Assembly (NCBI GenBank): GCA_027074135.1
Contig: JALTDM010000079.1
Span: 1-12,452, forward strand
DNA length: 12,452 nucleotides
Source of the DNA: Bacteroidales bacterium
GTDB taxonomy: Bacteria > Bacteroidota > Bacteroidia > Bacteroidales > JALTDM01
Direction: 5' to 3'
The position numbers and the translations under genes are program-made. Below the pieces are notes generated by a model that did not search any database, was not told where the DNA came from, and saw only the letters and a program-made list of their open reading frames with translations. Shown one piece after another: positions 1 to 7,298 of this stretch; the stretch's first letter is position 1, and each line of letters begins with the position of its first letter.

Positions 1-1
1 A

Positions 2-343
2 AAGAAAAGCAAGTTTAGAAAAGATATAAAAGACGCTTTAGATGTATACAGAAAAGTTGTAAAGAAAAAAAAAGAGATATTATCTAAAAGAGCACACGCT
101 GCAAAGAAAAAATTATTATCTTTTAAAAATGTTAAATTAATCAAAATGCATTTTGATAATGAATTCGTGGTACCGTCTTTAACAAGTTCTGTTGGTAGAT
201 TTGGTGTAATTATTGCTGTTGGTGAAACAAGGAAAGAAGCATTAGAAACAACAGAAGAAGTTTTTAACAAGATGGTATTTAATAACGTGAAATTAAAAGA
301 ATATACGAATTATAATAAATTTAATATTTTATTCAATAAATAA
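2..343 (+). CDS. C-terminal part of an ATP-grasp-like enzyme (5' end outside window)
   Basis: The frame is open from base 2 to the TAA at 341-343, giving 113 residues and no natural start, so this is the end of a longer gene. The first ~45 residues are very rich in lysine. The recognisable part is at residues 57-91: a glycine-rich strand (GRFGVIIAVGETRKEA) followed by a helix. This resembles the last strand and helix of ATP-grasp domains of the carbamoyl-phosphate synthase / biotin carboxylase kind, where V-I-A-x-G-x-T-x-x-E-A is typical. ATP-grasp proteins ligate carboxylates to amines or other nucleophiles using ATP, and genes for them are known beside pseudaminic or legionaminic acid genes. 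The stop lies 7 bases before the next start, so the two are probably co-transcribed. The catalytic part is not visible; the family call rests on the tail alone. Confidence 0.5.
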   Translation, partial: KKSKFRKDIKDALDVYRKVVKKKKEILSKRAHAAKKKLLSFKNVKLIKMHFDNEFVVPSLTSSVGRFGVIIAVGETRKEALETTEEVFNKMVFNNVKLKEYTNYNKFNILFNK

Positions 344-350
344 AACGTTT

Positions 351-1382
351 ATGCTGAATAGAAAAAATGTATATATAATTGCCGAACTGTCTGCCAACCA
401 CGAACAAAACTACGATTTGGCTGCTCGAACTATAGAAGCAATGAAGAAAGCTGGTGCCGATGCCGTAAAGTTACAAACCTATACACCGGATAGCCTGACA
501 TTAGATTGTGATAAGCCTTGGTTTCAAACCCGGAAAAGTTCTTTGTGGGCTGGACAAAAAATGTACGACCTGTACAAAAAAGGTATGACCCCTTATGAAT
601 GGCACCCTAAACTTCAACAAGTTGCAAAAGATTTTGGTTTGGATTTCTTTTCCAGCCCGTTTGACTTGGAAGCTGTGGACTTTCTAGAATCGCTGGATGT
701 CCCTGCATACAAAATAGCATCACCGGAAATAACAGATATTCCACTTATAAAAAAATGTGCAGACACAGGTAAACCGGTTATAATTTCTACAGGAGCCGCA
801 ACGGAAGAAGACATTGAGTTGGCGGTAAAAACTTGTCGTGAAGCTGGCAACAACCAAATTGCATTACTAAAGTGCACATCTGCCTATCCAACACCTTACA
901 ATGAGGTAAATCTCAAACTTATACCAAAATTAAAAGATAGATTCGGAACAGTTGTCGGGCTGTCCGACCACACGCTTGGCATAGAAATTCCTATTGCCTC
1001 AGTTGTTTTGGGGGCAAGAATTATCGAAAAACACTTTATCTTGTCACGCAATAGTAATGGATTGGACAAAGAGTTCTCACTTGAACCTCAAGAGTTTAAA
1101 GCAATGGTAAATGCCGTAAGACACATTGAAGAAGCAATGGGGGACGGTTCGTTCAAACTGACACCTAAAATGGAGAACGCACTTAAAATCCGACGTTCGT
1201 TGTTTGCTGTCAAAGACATCAAAAAAGGTGAAAAATTTACATCAGACAATATAAAATCCATTAGACCCGGACTAGGTATGCACCCTAAATATTATTACGA
1301 CATTCTCGGCAAAACAGCCAAACAAGACTTAGAAAAAGGAACACCGTTAAGTTGGGATTTGATTGATAAAATTGATGATTAA
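351..1382 (+). CDS. pseI: Pseudaminic acid synthase (NeuB/PseI family)
   Basis: A 343-residue protein of full family length. PseI condenses phosphoenolpyruvate with 2,4-diacetamido-2,4,6-trideoxy-L-altrose to form pseudaminic acid in the cytoplasm. The NeuB TIM barrel covers about residues 5-265: IIAELSANH (9-17), KLQTYTPD (40-47), FFSSPFD (99-105), PAYKIAS (118-124), KCTSAYP (174-180), GLSDHTLG (203-210) and IEKHF (225-229). H207 and H228 match the two metal-binding histidines known in NeuB. A SAF (antifreeze-like) domain follows at ~280-343, starting with RRSLF, whose arginine reaches the substrate in NeuB dimers. The AELSANH motif, rather than AEIGxNHNG, favours PseI over sialic or legionaminic acid synthases. 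The ATG at 351 is 7 bases after the previous stop, and the next gene starts directly after this stop. Substrate identity is inferred from motifs only. Confidence 0.87.
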   Translation: MLNRKNVYIIAELSANHEQNYDLAARTIEAMKKAGADAVKLQTYTPDSLTLDCDKPWFQTRKSSLWAGQKMYDLYKKGMTPYEWHPKLQQVAKDFGLDFFSSPFDLEAVDFLESLDVPAYKIASPEITDIPLIKKCADTGKPVIISTGAATEEDIELAVKTCREAGNNQIALLKCTSAYPTPYNEVNLKLIPKLKDRFGTVVGLSDHTLGIEIPIASVVLGARIIEKHFILSRNSNGLDKEFSLEPQEFKAMVNAVRHIEEAMGDGSFKLTPKMENALKIRRSLFAVKDIKKGEKFTSDNIKSIRPGLGMHPKYYYDILGKTAKQDLEKGTPLSWDLIDKIDD

Positions 1383-2684
1383 ATGAAAAAAATCCTGATA
1401 ATATCATACTATTGGCCACCTGCAGGAGGAATTACCATTTTGCGAACACTTAAATTTGTAAAATATTTGAGAAATTTTGGTTGGGAACCAATAGTTTATG
1501 CACCTCTAAATGCCGATTATCCGTATTATGACCAAAATAATTTTAAAGACATACCGGAAGGAACACAAGTAATTAGAAAAAAGATTGTTGAGCCTTTTGC
1601 AGCATTCAAATTACTTTCGGGGCGAAAAAAAGACGATCCTTCAAACCCGGTGTATGCCAAAAAGAAATCTTCCGTAATTGACGATTTTGCAATCTGGATT
1701 CGCGGCAATTTTTTTATTCCCGATGCCAGAGCACTATGGATAAAACCTTCTGTAAAATTTCTAAAAAAATATTTGCAAAAAAATCCCGTAGATGCAATTC
1801 TTACAGACGGTCCGCCTCATACCAATACAGTTATAGGATTAAAGTTGTCACAAGCATTAGGCATACCTTGGCTTGCAGATTTTCAAGACCCGTGGACACA
1901 AGTCGATTATTACAAGCTGATGAAAATTACCAAGTGGGCAGATAAAATTCATCGCAAACTGGAACAAGAAACATTCAAGACTGCTGGAAAAATCACAATT
2001 GCCAGTCCAACATGGGCTAAAGATTTAGAAAGTATAGGGGCAAAAAATGTTGATGTAATTTATTACGGCTACGATGAAGACGATTTTAAAAATTTAACTT
2101 CGGTTGAACAAAACCCAGATGAAATAAATATCATTCACGCAGGCATTCTAGGAACCGACAGAAACCCTGATGGATTTTTTGAAGCATTGAAAATCTTTTT
2201 GCAAAATCACCCCAAGTACAAAGAAAAAATAAAGCTCAAATTTGCCGGCATTGTGGACATATCTGTAAAAAATTCAATAAAAAAATACGGTTTGGAAGAA
2301 AACCTTGTTGAACTTGGTAACATACCACGCATTGAAGCACTTAAGTTAATGGTAAATTCCACTATTCAATTATTACCTATAAACAAAGCTGAAAATGCCA
2401 AAGGAAGGCTACCCGGTAAATTATACGAATATTTAAGGGCTATGAAGCCGATACTTGCTCTCGGACCTACCGACAGCGATGTGTCAACAATCCTTAACGA
2501 CACCGGAGCAGGTCGCACCTTTGAATATGAAGATGTTACATCTATATTAAGATATCTTGAAGATATTATAATTACCAAAAAAATAACTTCTCCCGATTAT
2601 GAAAAAATCAAAATGTTTGATGTAAAAAACCAAACAGGAAAAGTCGCATCATTTTTAGACAACATTACTACACCCAAGTCTTGA
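1383..2684 (+). CDS. GT-B fold glycosyltransferase (GT4-like)
   Basis: A 433-residue cytosolic or membrane-associated glycosyltransferase. The N-terminus has the nucleotide-fold start of GT4-like enzymes, KKILIISYYWPPAGG (2-16), with the glycine-rich loop that faces the donor. IPWLADFQDPW (161-171) and the strand/turn at KITIASPTWAKDL (203-215) are typical of the end of the first Rossmann domain. The second domain starts near 247 (INIIHAGILG) and contains the donor-site region GRLPGKLYEYL (341-351), where the E-x-Y-E-like helix of GT-B enzymes lies, followed by the KPILAL strand. The start codon directly follows the pseI stop (TAA-ATG, no gap), which indicates translational coupling. Its job is probably to add a sugar to a surface glycan or to glycoproteins; transfer of the pseudaminic acid itself is possible but cannot be read from the sequence. 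Its last 17 bases overlap the convergent gene. Confidence 0.82.
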   Translation: MKKILIISYYWPPAGGITILRTLKFVKYLRNFGWEPIVYAPLNADYPYYDQNNFKDIPEGTQVIRKKIVEPFAAFKLLSGRKKDDPSNPVYAKKKSSVIDDFAIWIRGNFFIPDARALWIKPSVKFLKKYLQKNPVDAILTDGPPHTNTVIGLKLSQALGIPWLADFQDPWTQVDYYKLMKITKWADKIHRKLEQETFKTAGKITIASPTWAKDLESIGAKNVDVIYYGYDEDDFKNLTSVEQNPDEINIIHAGILGTDRNPDGFFEALKIFLQNHPKYKEKIKLKFAGIVDISVKNSIKKYGLEENLVELGNIPRIEALKLMVNSTIQLLPINKAENAKGRLPGKLYEYLRAMKPILALGPTDSDVSTILNDTGAGRTFEYEDVTSILRYLEDIIITKKITSPDYEKIKMFDVKNQTGKVASFLDNITTPKS

Positions 2685-3114
2685 TTGCACCCACTTCAAT
2701 ATCGTGCACTATTTTGTAACCCAGACGTGTTTCTTCTGCAGAGAAAACTGCTCCTGTCAGCAGGGCAAGTACTCCGGTTACAAAAATTACATCAACAAAA
2801 ATTCCTAAATCAAATTTTGTTACAAATTCCACTCCGATAAAAATGATTGTAAGAATAAAAAATATTACCGACAATGTATATAACCACACAGCATTTTTTA
2901 TAAGTCTCATTCTGTCAAGCAATAAAGGTATTTGACGGATAATTACTTCTTTTCTGCCACTTTCCAAACTTTTGTCTCGCAACTCTTGGTTAAGCAACCT
3001 TATGCGGTTTACCACCAAAGAATACTTGTTGTTGATTCCAAGCAGCAACAGACCGCATGCCGAAATCATCACCGATGGCGATATCATATATTTTATCAAA
3101 TTCAAATAATCCAT
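2668..3114 (-). CDS. Small DUF2721-type integral membrane protein
   Basis: A 148-residue protein with three hydrophobic segments, at about residues 8-28, 73-96 and 104-127, separated by a charged, probably cytoplasmic loop (~30-70) with helical character. The N-terminal ISPSVMISACGLLLLGINNKY and the following N-R-I-R-x-L stretch fit the DUF2721 family, whose members are small inner-membrane proteins of unknown function found in many bacteria. The stop codon TAG lies inside the end of the glycosyltransferase gene on the other strand, a 17-base tail-to-tail overlap, so no terminator can sit between the two. A separate promoter is likely, because a 98-base spacer with a perfect dyad lies upstream. 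No function can be assigned. Confidence 0.72.
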   Translation of the reverse strand: MDYLNLIKYMISPSVMISACGLLLLGINNKYSLVVNRIRLLNQELRDKSLESGRKEVIIRQIPLLLDRMRLIKNAVWLYTLSVIFFILTIIFIGVEFVTKFDLGIFVDVIFVTGVLALLTGAVFSAEETRLGYKIVHDIEVGAIKTWV

Positions 3115-3122
3115 TTTCCCTA

Positions 3123-3152
3123 AATTTTGTTTGTTCCAAAGTAAACAAAATT
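3123..3152. promoter_or_regulatory. Perfect 10-bp inverted repeat upstream of the DUF2721 gene
   Basis: AATTTTGTTT at 3123-3132 is repeated exactly in reverse complement, AAACAAAATT, at 3143-3152, with a 10-base spacer. The centre lies ~23 bases before the DUF2721 start codon. The dyad covers a promoter-like box (3137-3144), so it could be an operator for a dimeric repressor or a 5'-UTR hairpin. In a sequence this AT-rich, chance is possible, but ten perfect pairs is more than the surroundings show. Confidence 0.4.
3137..3144 (-). promoter_or_regulatory. Candidate Bacteroidetes -7 box for the DUF2721 gene
   Basis: On the minus strand this reads TTACTTTG, one mismatch from the Bacteroidetes housekeeping -7 consensus TAnnTTTG. 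It lies 22 bases upstream of the start codon at 3114. I see no well-spaced TTTG at -33, so support is moderate to weak. Confidence 0.28.
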
Positions 3153-3212
3153 CAAGCTACACTTTATTGACTTTAATCACAAGGAAAAATGTTTTGCAAT
3201 AATTCAGGGTAG

Positions 3213-4202
3213 TTATTCCGTGCAATTGTTACACATCGGAATACCGTTTCTATCAGTAAAAACCCTATCTCTGAATGATTTATACTTTTTCGATTTCCAA
3301 ACTTTTACAAAAGAGGATTCATTCAAATTTCCCAAAGCAAAATCCGCATTCTTATCAAAACAACACGGAACTATATTTCCGTCACTATTTACAACTGAAG
3401 AATGCCACATACGCCAACAGTGGTTTTTCAGCTTTTTGTTTATCACTGCAATACCGTTTTCAACCCTATAACGCCTGAATTTTCTATTAGTAGGCAAAAG
3501 AGATATTTGCTTCAAATCCAACAGTTGTGCGGTTTTAAGTTCGGCAATGTCCGCGCCCAAACTTCTTGCAAAACTCTTAAATCTACTTGCACTCTTCTCG
3601 TTATGCGAAAACACGATAAACTGCAAGGTAATTAGCGGCTTTTTGCTGTTAAACTTTTTTTTTGTCTCTGCAAGCCTCCTTATCCCTTCCACTACCCTGC
3701 CGAAATCACCACCTTTGCGGTATTGAGTATATTCACCCGCATTAAGCCCGTCAAGCGAAATTACAATTTCGTCCAATCCACTTTTGACCAATTGCTCACA
3801 GTTTTCTGCACTCAAGTAATGTCCGTTGGTAGATGTCGCAGTGTATATTTTTTCCCCCGAAGCATATTTTATAAACTCAAAAAAATCACTATTCAAAAAA
3901 GGTTCACCCTGAAAATACAAAAGCACATACCACAACTTATTTCCCAATTCATCAATAACCTTACGGTAAAGGCTGAAATTCATAAAATCTTCCTTTCTCA
4001 ACAATTCTCCCCTTCCAACCGTACATTGCGGACAATGCAAATTGCACACGGCGGTAGGTTCAACGGAAATCGCCTCGGGGTAACCGCAGATATCCACATT
4101 TCTGAAGATAATTTTCGCCAAATAAGAAAGCCGCAAACAAGCAGAATTGAACAGCTTGGCAAAAGTGAATTTATGCAGAAGAAAAAAAAATCTGTACCAC
4201 AT
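3213..4202 (-). CDS. Radical SAM protein with SPASM-type C-terminus
   Basis: A 329-residue iron-sulfur enzyme. The radical SAM motif CNLHCPQC (C53, C57, C60; C-x3-C-x2-C) should bind the 4Fe-4S cluster that cleaves S-adenosylmethionine. FQGEP (97-101) matches the GGEP SAM-binding motif, and VISLDGLN (147-154) is the typical barrel strand. The C-terminal part has cysteines C262, C280, C281, C324 and C327, in the pattern CW...PCCFD...MCNNC of the SPASM/DUF4008 auxiliary-cluster domain. SPASM enzymes modify peptides or proteins, or act on sugars and other metabolites; I cannot say which substrate this one uses. The N-terminal ~35 residues are hydrophobic and basic, which may mean membrane association. 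The start ATG overlaps the stop of the upstream LysM glucosaminidase gene by one base (TAATG), so translation is likely coupled. No RiPP precursor ORF is evident next to it. Confidence 0.85.
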   Translation of the reverse strand: MWYRFFFLLHKFTFAKLFNSACLRLSYLAKIIFRNVDICGYPEAISVEPTAVCNLHCPQCTVGRGELLRKEDFMNFSLYRKVIDELGNKLWYVLLYFQGEPFLNSDFFEFIKYASGEKIYTATSTNGHYLSAENCEQLVKSGLDEIVISLDGLNAGEYTQYRKGGDFGRVVEGIRRLAETKKKFNSKKPLITLQFIVFSHNEKSASRFKSFARSLGADIAELKTAQLLDLKQISLLPTNRKFRRYRVENGIAVINKKLKNHCWRMWHSSVVNSDGNIVPCCFDKNADFALGNLNESSFVKVWKSKKYKSFRDRVFTDRNGIPMCNNCTE

Positions 4203-5212
4203 TATCTAGCAGGTTTTCGCTTTCGTAACCAGAGAATGTCTCCTGGTTTAACTTCATCACCGGATTTCAAATTATTTTTTCGTCGCAAGCATCGTTCTTT
4301 TACGGCAAACTTTTGTGATATATCGTAAAGCGTTTCACCTTGTTGCACAGTATATTTGTCAATTCCCCTTTCAGCTCTGCATCTTTTCGGCTGAATGTAT
4401 AACACTTGTCCGGGCTGCAACTTACTGCCCTTTTTTAAATCATTATACTTGTAAATCTCCCACTCCATCATTTGCAATTCCCTTGCAATCTTATAAGGTG
4501 TATCTCCTTGTTTTACAATTATATACTTAACCCTGTTTTTCTCTTTTATATCCCTGCCGTAAGGATTAAACGAGAATTTATATTCATCTGAATATTTGCG
4601 TTTTTTATCCTTTTTCTTTTTGCGTCTTTCTTTTCGCTTTTCTTTTCTATCCTTTTTAGCTTTATTTGATTTGCCTGTATTTTGTGCCAAAATATTTTTA
4701 CCCGGCTCGTAATACTTATCAAGCTCGTAAAGTTTATATTTTTCAATTATGCCTATTAACTTTTGAGGATAATCTGAAGCAGTTGCATAACCTGCTTTTT
4801 TCAAACCTCTTGCCCACTTTTTGTAATCAGTTATCTTATAATCAAACAAAAAGGAATACCGTTTACCATTTTTCAAAAACTTGGAATGGTCACGAAACGA
4901 CTCCCAAGCAGATGTATAATGTCGGAAACATTCGTGCTTTTTATCGTCATCTTTATAAACCTTTTTTCCGTTCCAATTGGAATGGCATTTTATTCCGAAA
5001 TGATTATTAGCCTTGCGGGCAAGCATACTATTGCCAAAATTTGATTCCAAACAAGCCTGTGCCATAGTTATGCTTGCAGGAATTCCAAATAAATTCATTT
5101 CCGTTATGGCAACATCTTTATACCTTTCTATGTATTCTTCAGGAGTAATATTTTGAGAAAAGCCGCTAACCGCAAAAACAACTACCCATAAAAACAGCAT
5201 TATCCTTTTCAT
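4202..5212 (-). CDS. Secreted GH73-like glucosaminidase with two LysM domains
   Basis: A 336-residue exported peptidoglycan hydrolase. A signal peptide covers residues 1-19/20 (MKRIMLFLWVVVFAVSGFSQ). The catalytic domain (~25-165) has the FlgJ/GH73 signature: IPASITMAQACLESNFG (44-60), with E56 as the expected catalytic acid, then NNHFGIKC (69-76), F-R-x-Y around 96-99, and KKAGYATASDYPQKL (138-152). It cleaves the N-acetylglucosamine-N-acetylmuramic acid bond. After it comes a strongly basic linker: 19 of 26 residues at 181-206 are Lys or Arg. Two LysM peptidoglycan-binding modules follow at ~229-273 and ~286-328, each with the (K)Y-x-V-x-x-G-(D/E)-T start and a PGQ/PGD-x-L end. It probably acts in the periplasm in wall remodelling or daughter-cell separation. 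The octamer repeat array begins 10 bases upstream of the start, and the radical SAM gene follows with a one-base overlap. Confidence 0.9.
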   Translation of the reverse strand: MKRIMLFLWVVVFAVSGFSQNITPEEYIERYKDVAITEMNLFGIPASITMAQACLESNFGNSMLARKANNHFGIKCHSNWNGKKVYKDDDKKHECFRHYTSAWESFRDHSKFLKNGKRYSFLFDYKITDYKKWARGLKKAGYATASDYPQKLIGIIEKYKLYELDKYYEPGKNILAQNTGKSNKAKKDRKEKRKERRKKKKDKKRKYSDEYKFSFNPYGRDIKEKNRVKYIIVKQGDTPYKIARELQMMEWEIYKYNDLKKGSKLQPGQVLYIQPKRCRAERGIDKYTVQQGETLYDISQKFAVKERCLRRKNNLKSGDEVKPGDILWLRKRKPAR

Positions 5213-5222
5213 ATACCACTTT

Positions 5223-5270
5223 TCATTATCTCATTAGCAAATTATCTCATTAACACATTAACAGATTCAT
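5223..5270. repeat. Degenerate 8-bp tandem repeat array, six units
   Basis: Six contiguous octamers fill the whole spacer between two minus-strand genes. The first five fit the pattern [A/T][C/A]ATTA[G/A/T]C: TCATTATC, TCATTAGC, AAATTATC, TCATTAAC and ACATTAAC. The last, AGATTCAT, is diverged. The core ATTA and the final C are constant, while the first two bases and the seventh vary. The array ends exactly at the stop codon of the aminopeptidase gene (5271-5273) and begins 10 bases before the LysM gene start. The same repeat occurs at 7235-7290 and 9101-9119. Confidence 0.8.
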
Positions 5271-7133
5271 TCACCTTACCTTTATTACATTCTTTACAAC
5301 CTCGTCACCGTTTCTCGATTTAACTTTAACTACATAAATTCCCGATGACCAATCTTTTGTATCAAATTTAATTATCTTACTTCCGGCAAAATTGTCTTCA
5401 ACAACCTTTCTCCCATTTTCATCATATACGAAAATTTGCGAACCGATATTTGAACTAACATAAAAAGCATTTTTAAAAGGAACTGGCCAAATATTTACAT
5501 TAGTCTTAGTTTGAAAATCAACATAATTATGCACAACATTTTTATGAGGAGCCAAAACCCATAAGTCAGGATCAAAAGATACACTATCAACTGCATACGG
5601 CAAAGATATATTCAATGTTTTGGAATAATCGTGCATCTCGGTAAGAATAGTTGTGTCTTCTCCGGAGTGCCAAACCACAAGCGGCAAGGTTATGTCAAAA
5701 ACCCTTTGTTCATAAGACCAACCTTGATTTATTGTTATAGTTAACACATTATTGCTGTCTTGCCAGTTTATATCATATATAGGATAACCTTGTCCGTAAA
5801 ACCAATCGCTAAAAAATTCTGTCAAATCTGTATCACCGGCAAGTTCAAAATAATGTTTCAAATCATCAGTTGTAGCATAACTATATGCCAATGAGCTGTC
5901 TGCTAAATAATTGCGAATTGCGGCATAAAATGCGGAATCTCCTATTTCCCACCTGATCATATGCAAAAGATAAGCCCCTTTTCTATATGACAGACGACCA
6001 TCAAAAATCCTTTCGATATCGGTAGTATCATCACAATATACACTACCACCATCTTCCAAAAAAACGGTTCTAATAGTTAAATCTTTCCAAGGTAACCAAT
6101 ATTGCGGTGCCAAATTTTCATAACATAATCCTGTCAAATAAGTGGCAAAACCTTCATTTAACCATATGTCATGCCAACTCTTGCAAGTAATATAATCCCC
6201 AAACCACTGGTGGGCAAGTTCGTGTGATACAATTTCAAAATTTGTAATATCACTTAAAAAAGTTGCCGTTTGATGTTCCATTCCTCCACGTATTCCACAA
6301 AACACTTGGGCATATTTTTCATTCTTGAAAGGATAGTGACCAAACTTATTGGTATAAAATTGCAAGAATTGCTTAACGATATCAATATTAGCAGTATCCG
6401 ATACCATTTCAGGATAAATATAATTTTCTATGGGATAAGAATCGTGATAAACAGTATCTTCAAAAGTAAATTCATAATTGTAATATTTACTCACTGCAAT
6501 TGCAATCAAGTATGTTTCAATAGGATACGAATGATGCCAATGTGTAATTACGTTACTGCCCAAAACAGCTTGCCCCACCATTAGCCCATTCGACACTGCT
6601 ATATATCCCTGCGGATGCTCTACATAAACATCTATACTGTCTATTTTATCGGAAAGATTTTGCTTACACGGATACCATGTCATGGCACCATACGGCTCCG
6701 ATAAAGTCCACAAAACCGGAATAGAATCATTTGTGTTTTGCACAGACAAAAAATATGCTTGCTGTGGATAATCTCCCGGAAACCCATGATAAAACACGGA
6801 TATTGAATCCTCGTCACCGGCGTTTAAATTTCCTGTTTTTAGTACCAAAAAATCTTGCGTCTGATAAAACTCTTCCGGCTGCATTTTGTTACCGTTGAAA
6901 AAAATGGAATCAACAACCATATTTCCCGCAAAATCAAAATAAATACTATCGGATGCAGTCACTACCTTAAAATAATATGTAACATTTGCAGTCAAAAATG
7001 AATCCGTAAGCAAAGGGTGAAAATAAAAGCGTGCATAATTCATGTCAACATTCACTCCGGCAGCACTTTTTTGTCCGTAAACGCTGCCGTAAACAAGAAA
7101 AAACAATAGAGGAAGAAGAAACTTTTTCATCAT
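5271..7133 (-). CDS. Secreted M1 family zinc aminopeptidase with T9SS sorting domain
   Basis: A 620-residue secreted metallopeptidase that should remove N-terminal amino acids from peptides. A signal peptide covers ~1-20. The N-terminal beta domain is at ~25-215. The catalytic domain has the exopeptidase motif GGMEHQT (283-289; GxMEN in many relatives), the zinc site HELAH (304-308) with E305 as catalytic base and E327 in WLNEGFATY as third ligand (H-E-x-x-H-x18-E), and the SYRKGA region (382-387) carrying the expected catalytic tyrosine Y383. A T9SS type A sorting domain is at ~545-620, beginning NIWPVPF and containing Y-D-E-N-G-R and SSGIYVVKV; it is normally cleaved as the protein reaches the outside or is anchored to A-LPS. 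The start may be either of the two adjacent ATG codons (MMKK). The usual M1 C-terminal helical domain is replaced by the beta-rich region and sorting tail. The substrate is unknown; a role in peptide nutrition fits best. Confidence 0.92.
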   Translation of the reverse strand: MMKKFLLPLLFFLVYGSVYGQKSAAGVNVDMNYARFYFHPLLTDSFLTANVTYYFKVVTASDSIYFDFAGNMVVDSIFFNGNKMQPEEFYQTQDFLVLKTGNLNAGDEDSISVFYHGFPGDYPQQAYFLSVQNTNDSIPVLWTLSEPYGAMTWYPCKQNLSDKIDSIDVYVEHPQGYIAVSNGLMVGQAVLGSNVITHWHHSYPIETYLIAIAVSKYYNYEFTFEDTVYHDSYPIENYIYPEMVSDTANIDIVKQFLQFYTNKFGHYPFKNEKYAQVFCGIRGGMEHQTATFLSDITNFEIVSHELAHQWFGDYITCKSWHDIWLNEGFATYLTGLCYENLAPQYWLPWKDLTIRTVFLEDGGSVYCDDTTDIERIFDGRLSYRKGAYLLHMIRWEIGDSAFYAAIRNYLADSSLAYSYATTDDLKHYFELAGDTDLTEFFSDWFYGQGYPIYDINWQDSNNVLTITINQGWSYEQRVFDITLPLVVWHSGEDTTILTEMHDYSKTLNISLPYAVDSVSFDPDLWVLAPHKNVVHNYVDFQTKTNVNIWPVPFKNAFYVSSNIGSQIFVYDENGRKVVEDNFAGSKIIKFDTKDWSSGIYVVKVKSRNGDEVVKNVIKVR

Positions 7134-7222
7134 TTTTAATTAAATTTACATTTTAAACAACATGTAATATACTTCAAATCCCATTCAGAACTACTAAAAA
7201 TCAACATTTACATACCCACTAT

Positions 7223-7298
7223 ACATTAATTAACTAATTAGCACATTATCACATTAACTAATTATCCCATTAATACATTAGCAAATTAGCATATTTAA
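7223..7298. repeat. Degenerate 8-bp tandem repeat array, seven clear units
   Basis: Seven contiguous octamers cover 7235-7290: TAATTAGC, ACATTATC, ACATTAAC, TAATTATC, CCATTAAT, ACATTAGC and AAATTAGC. A further unit (ACATTAAT, 7223-7230) precedes them, offset by a 4-base half unit, and a diverged unit follows to 7298, directly before the stop codon of the transglutaminase-like gene (7299-7301). Consensus and orientation are the same as in the array at 5223-5270. The remaining 89 bases up to the aminopeptidase start are AT-rich, without a promoter I would defend. Confidence 0.8.

Noticed and set aside
3723..4328. A 201-codon plus-strand frame
   Set aside because: It lies antisense to the radical SAM gene and the end of the LysM gene. 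Its product has no family features, while the minus strand has clear motifs.
3213..5212. RiPP cluster around the radical SAM/SPASM gene
   Set aside because: No short precursor ORF, transporter or leader-binding (RRE-like) protein is visible beside it; neighbours are a wall hydrolase and a DUF2721 protein.
7223..7298. CRISPR array
   Set aside because: Units are 8 bp with no spacers, so this is a simple tandem repeat.
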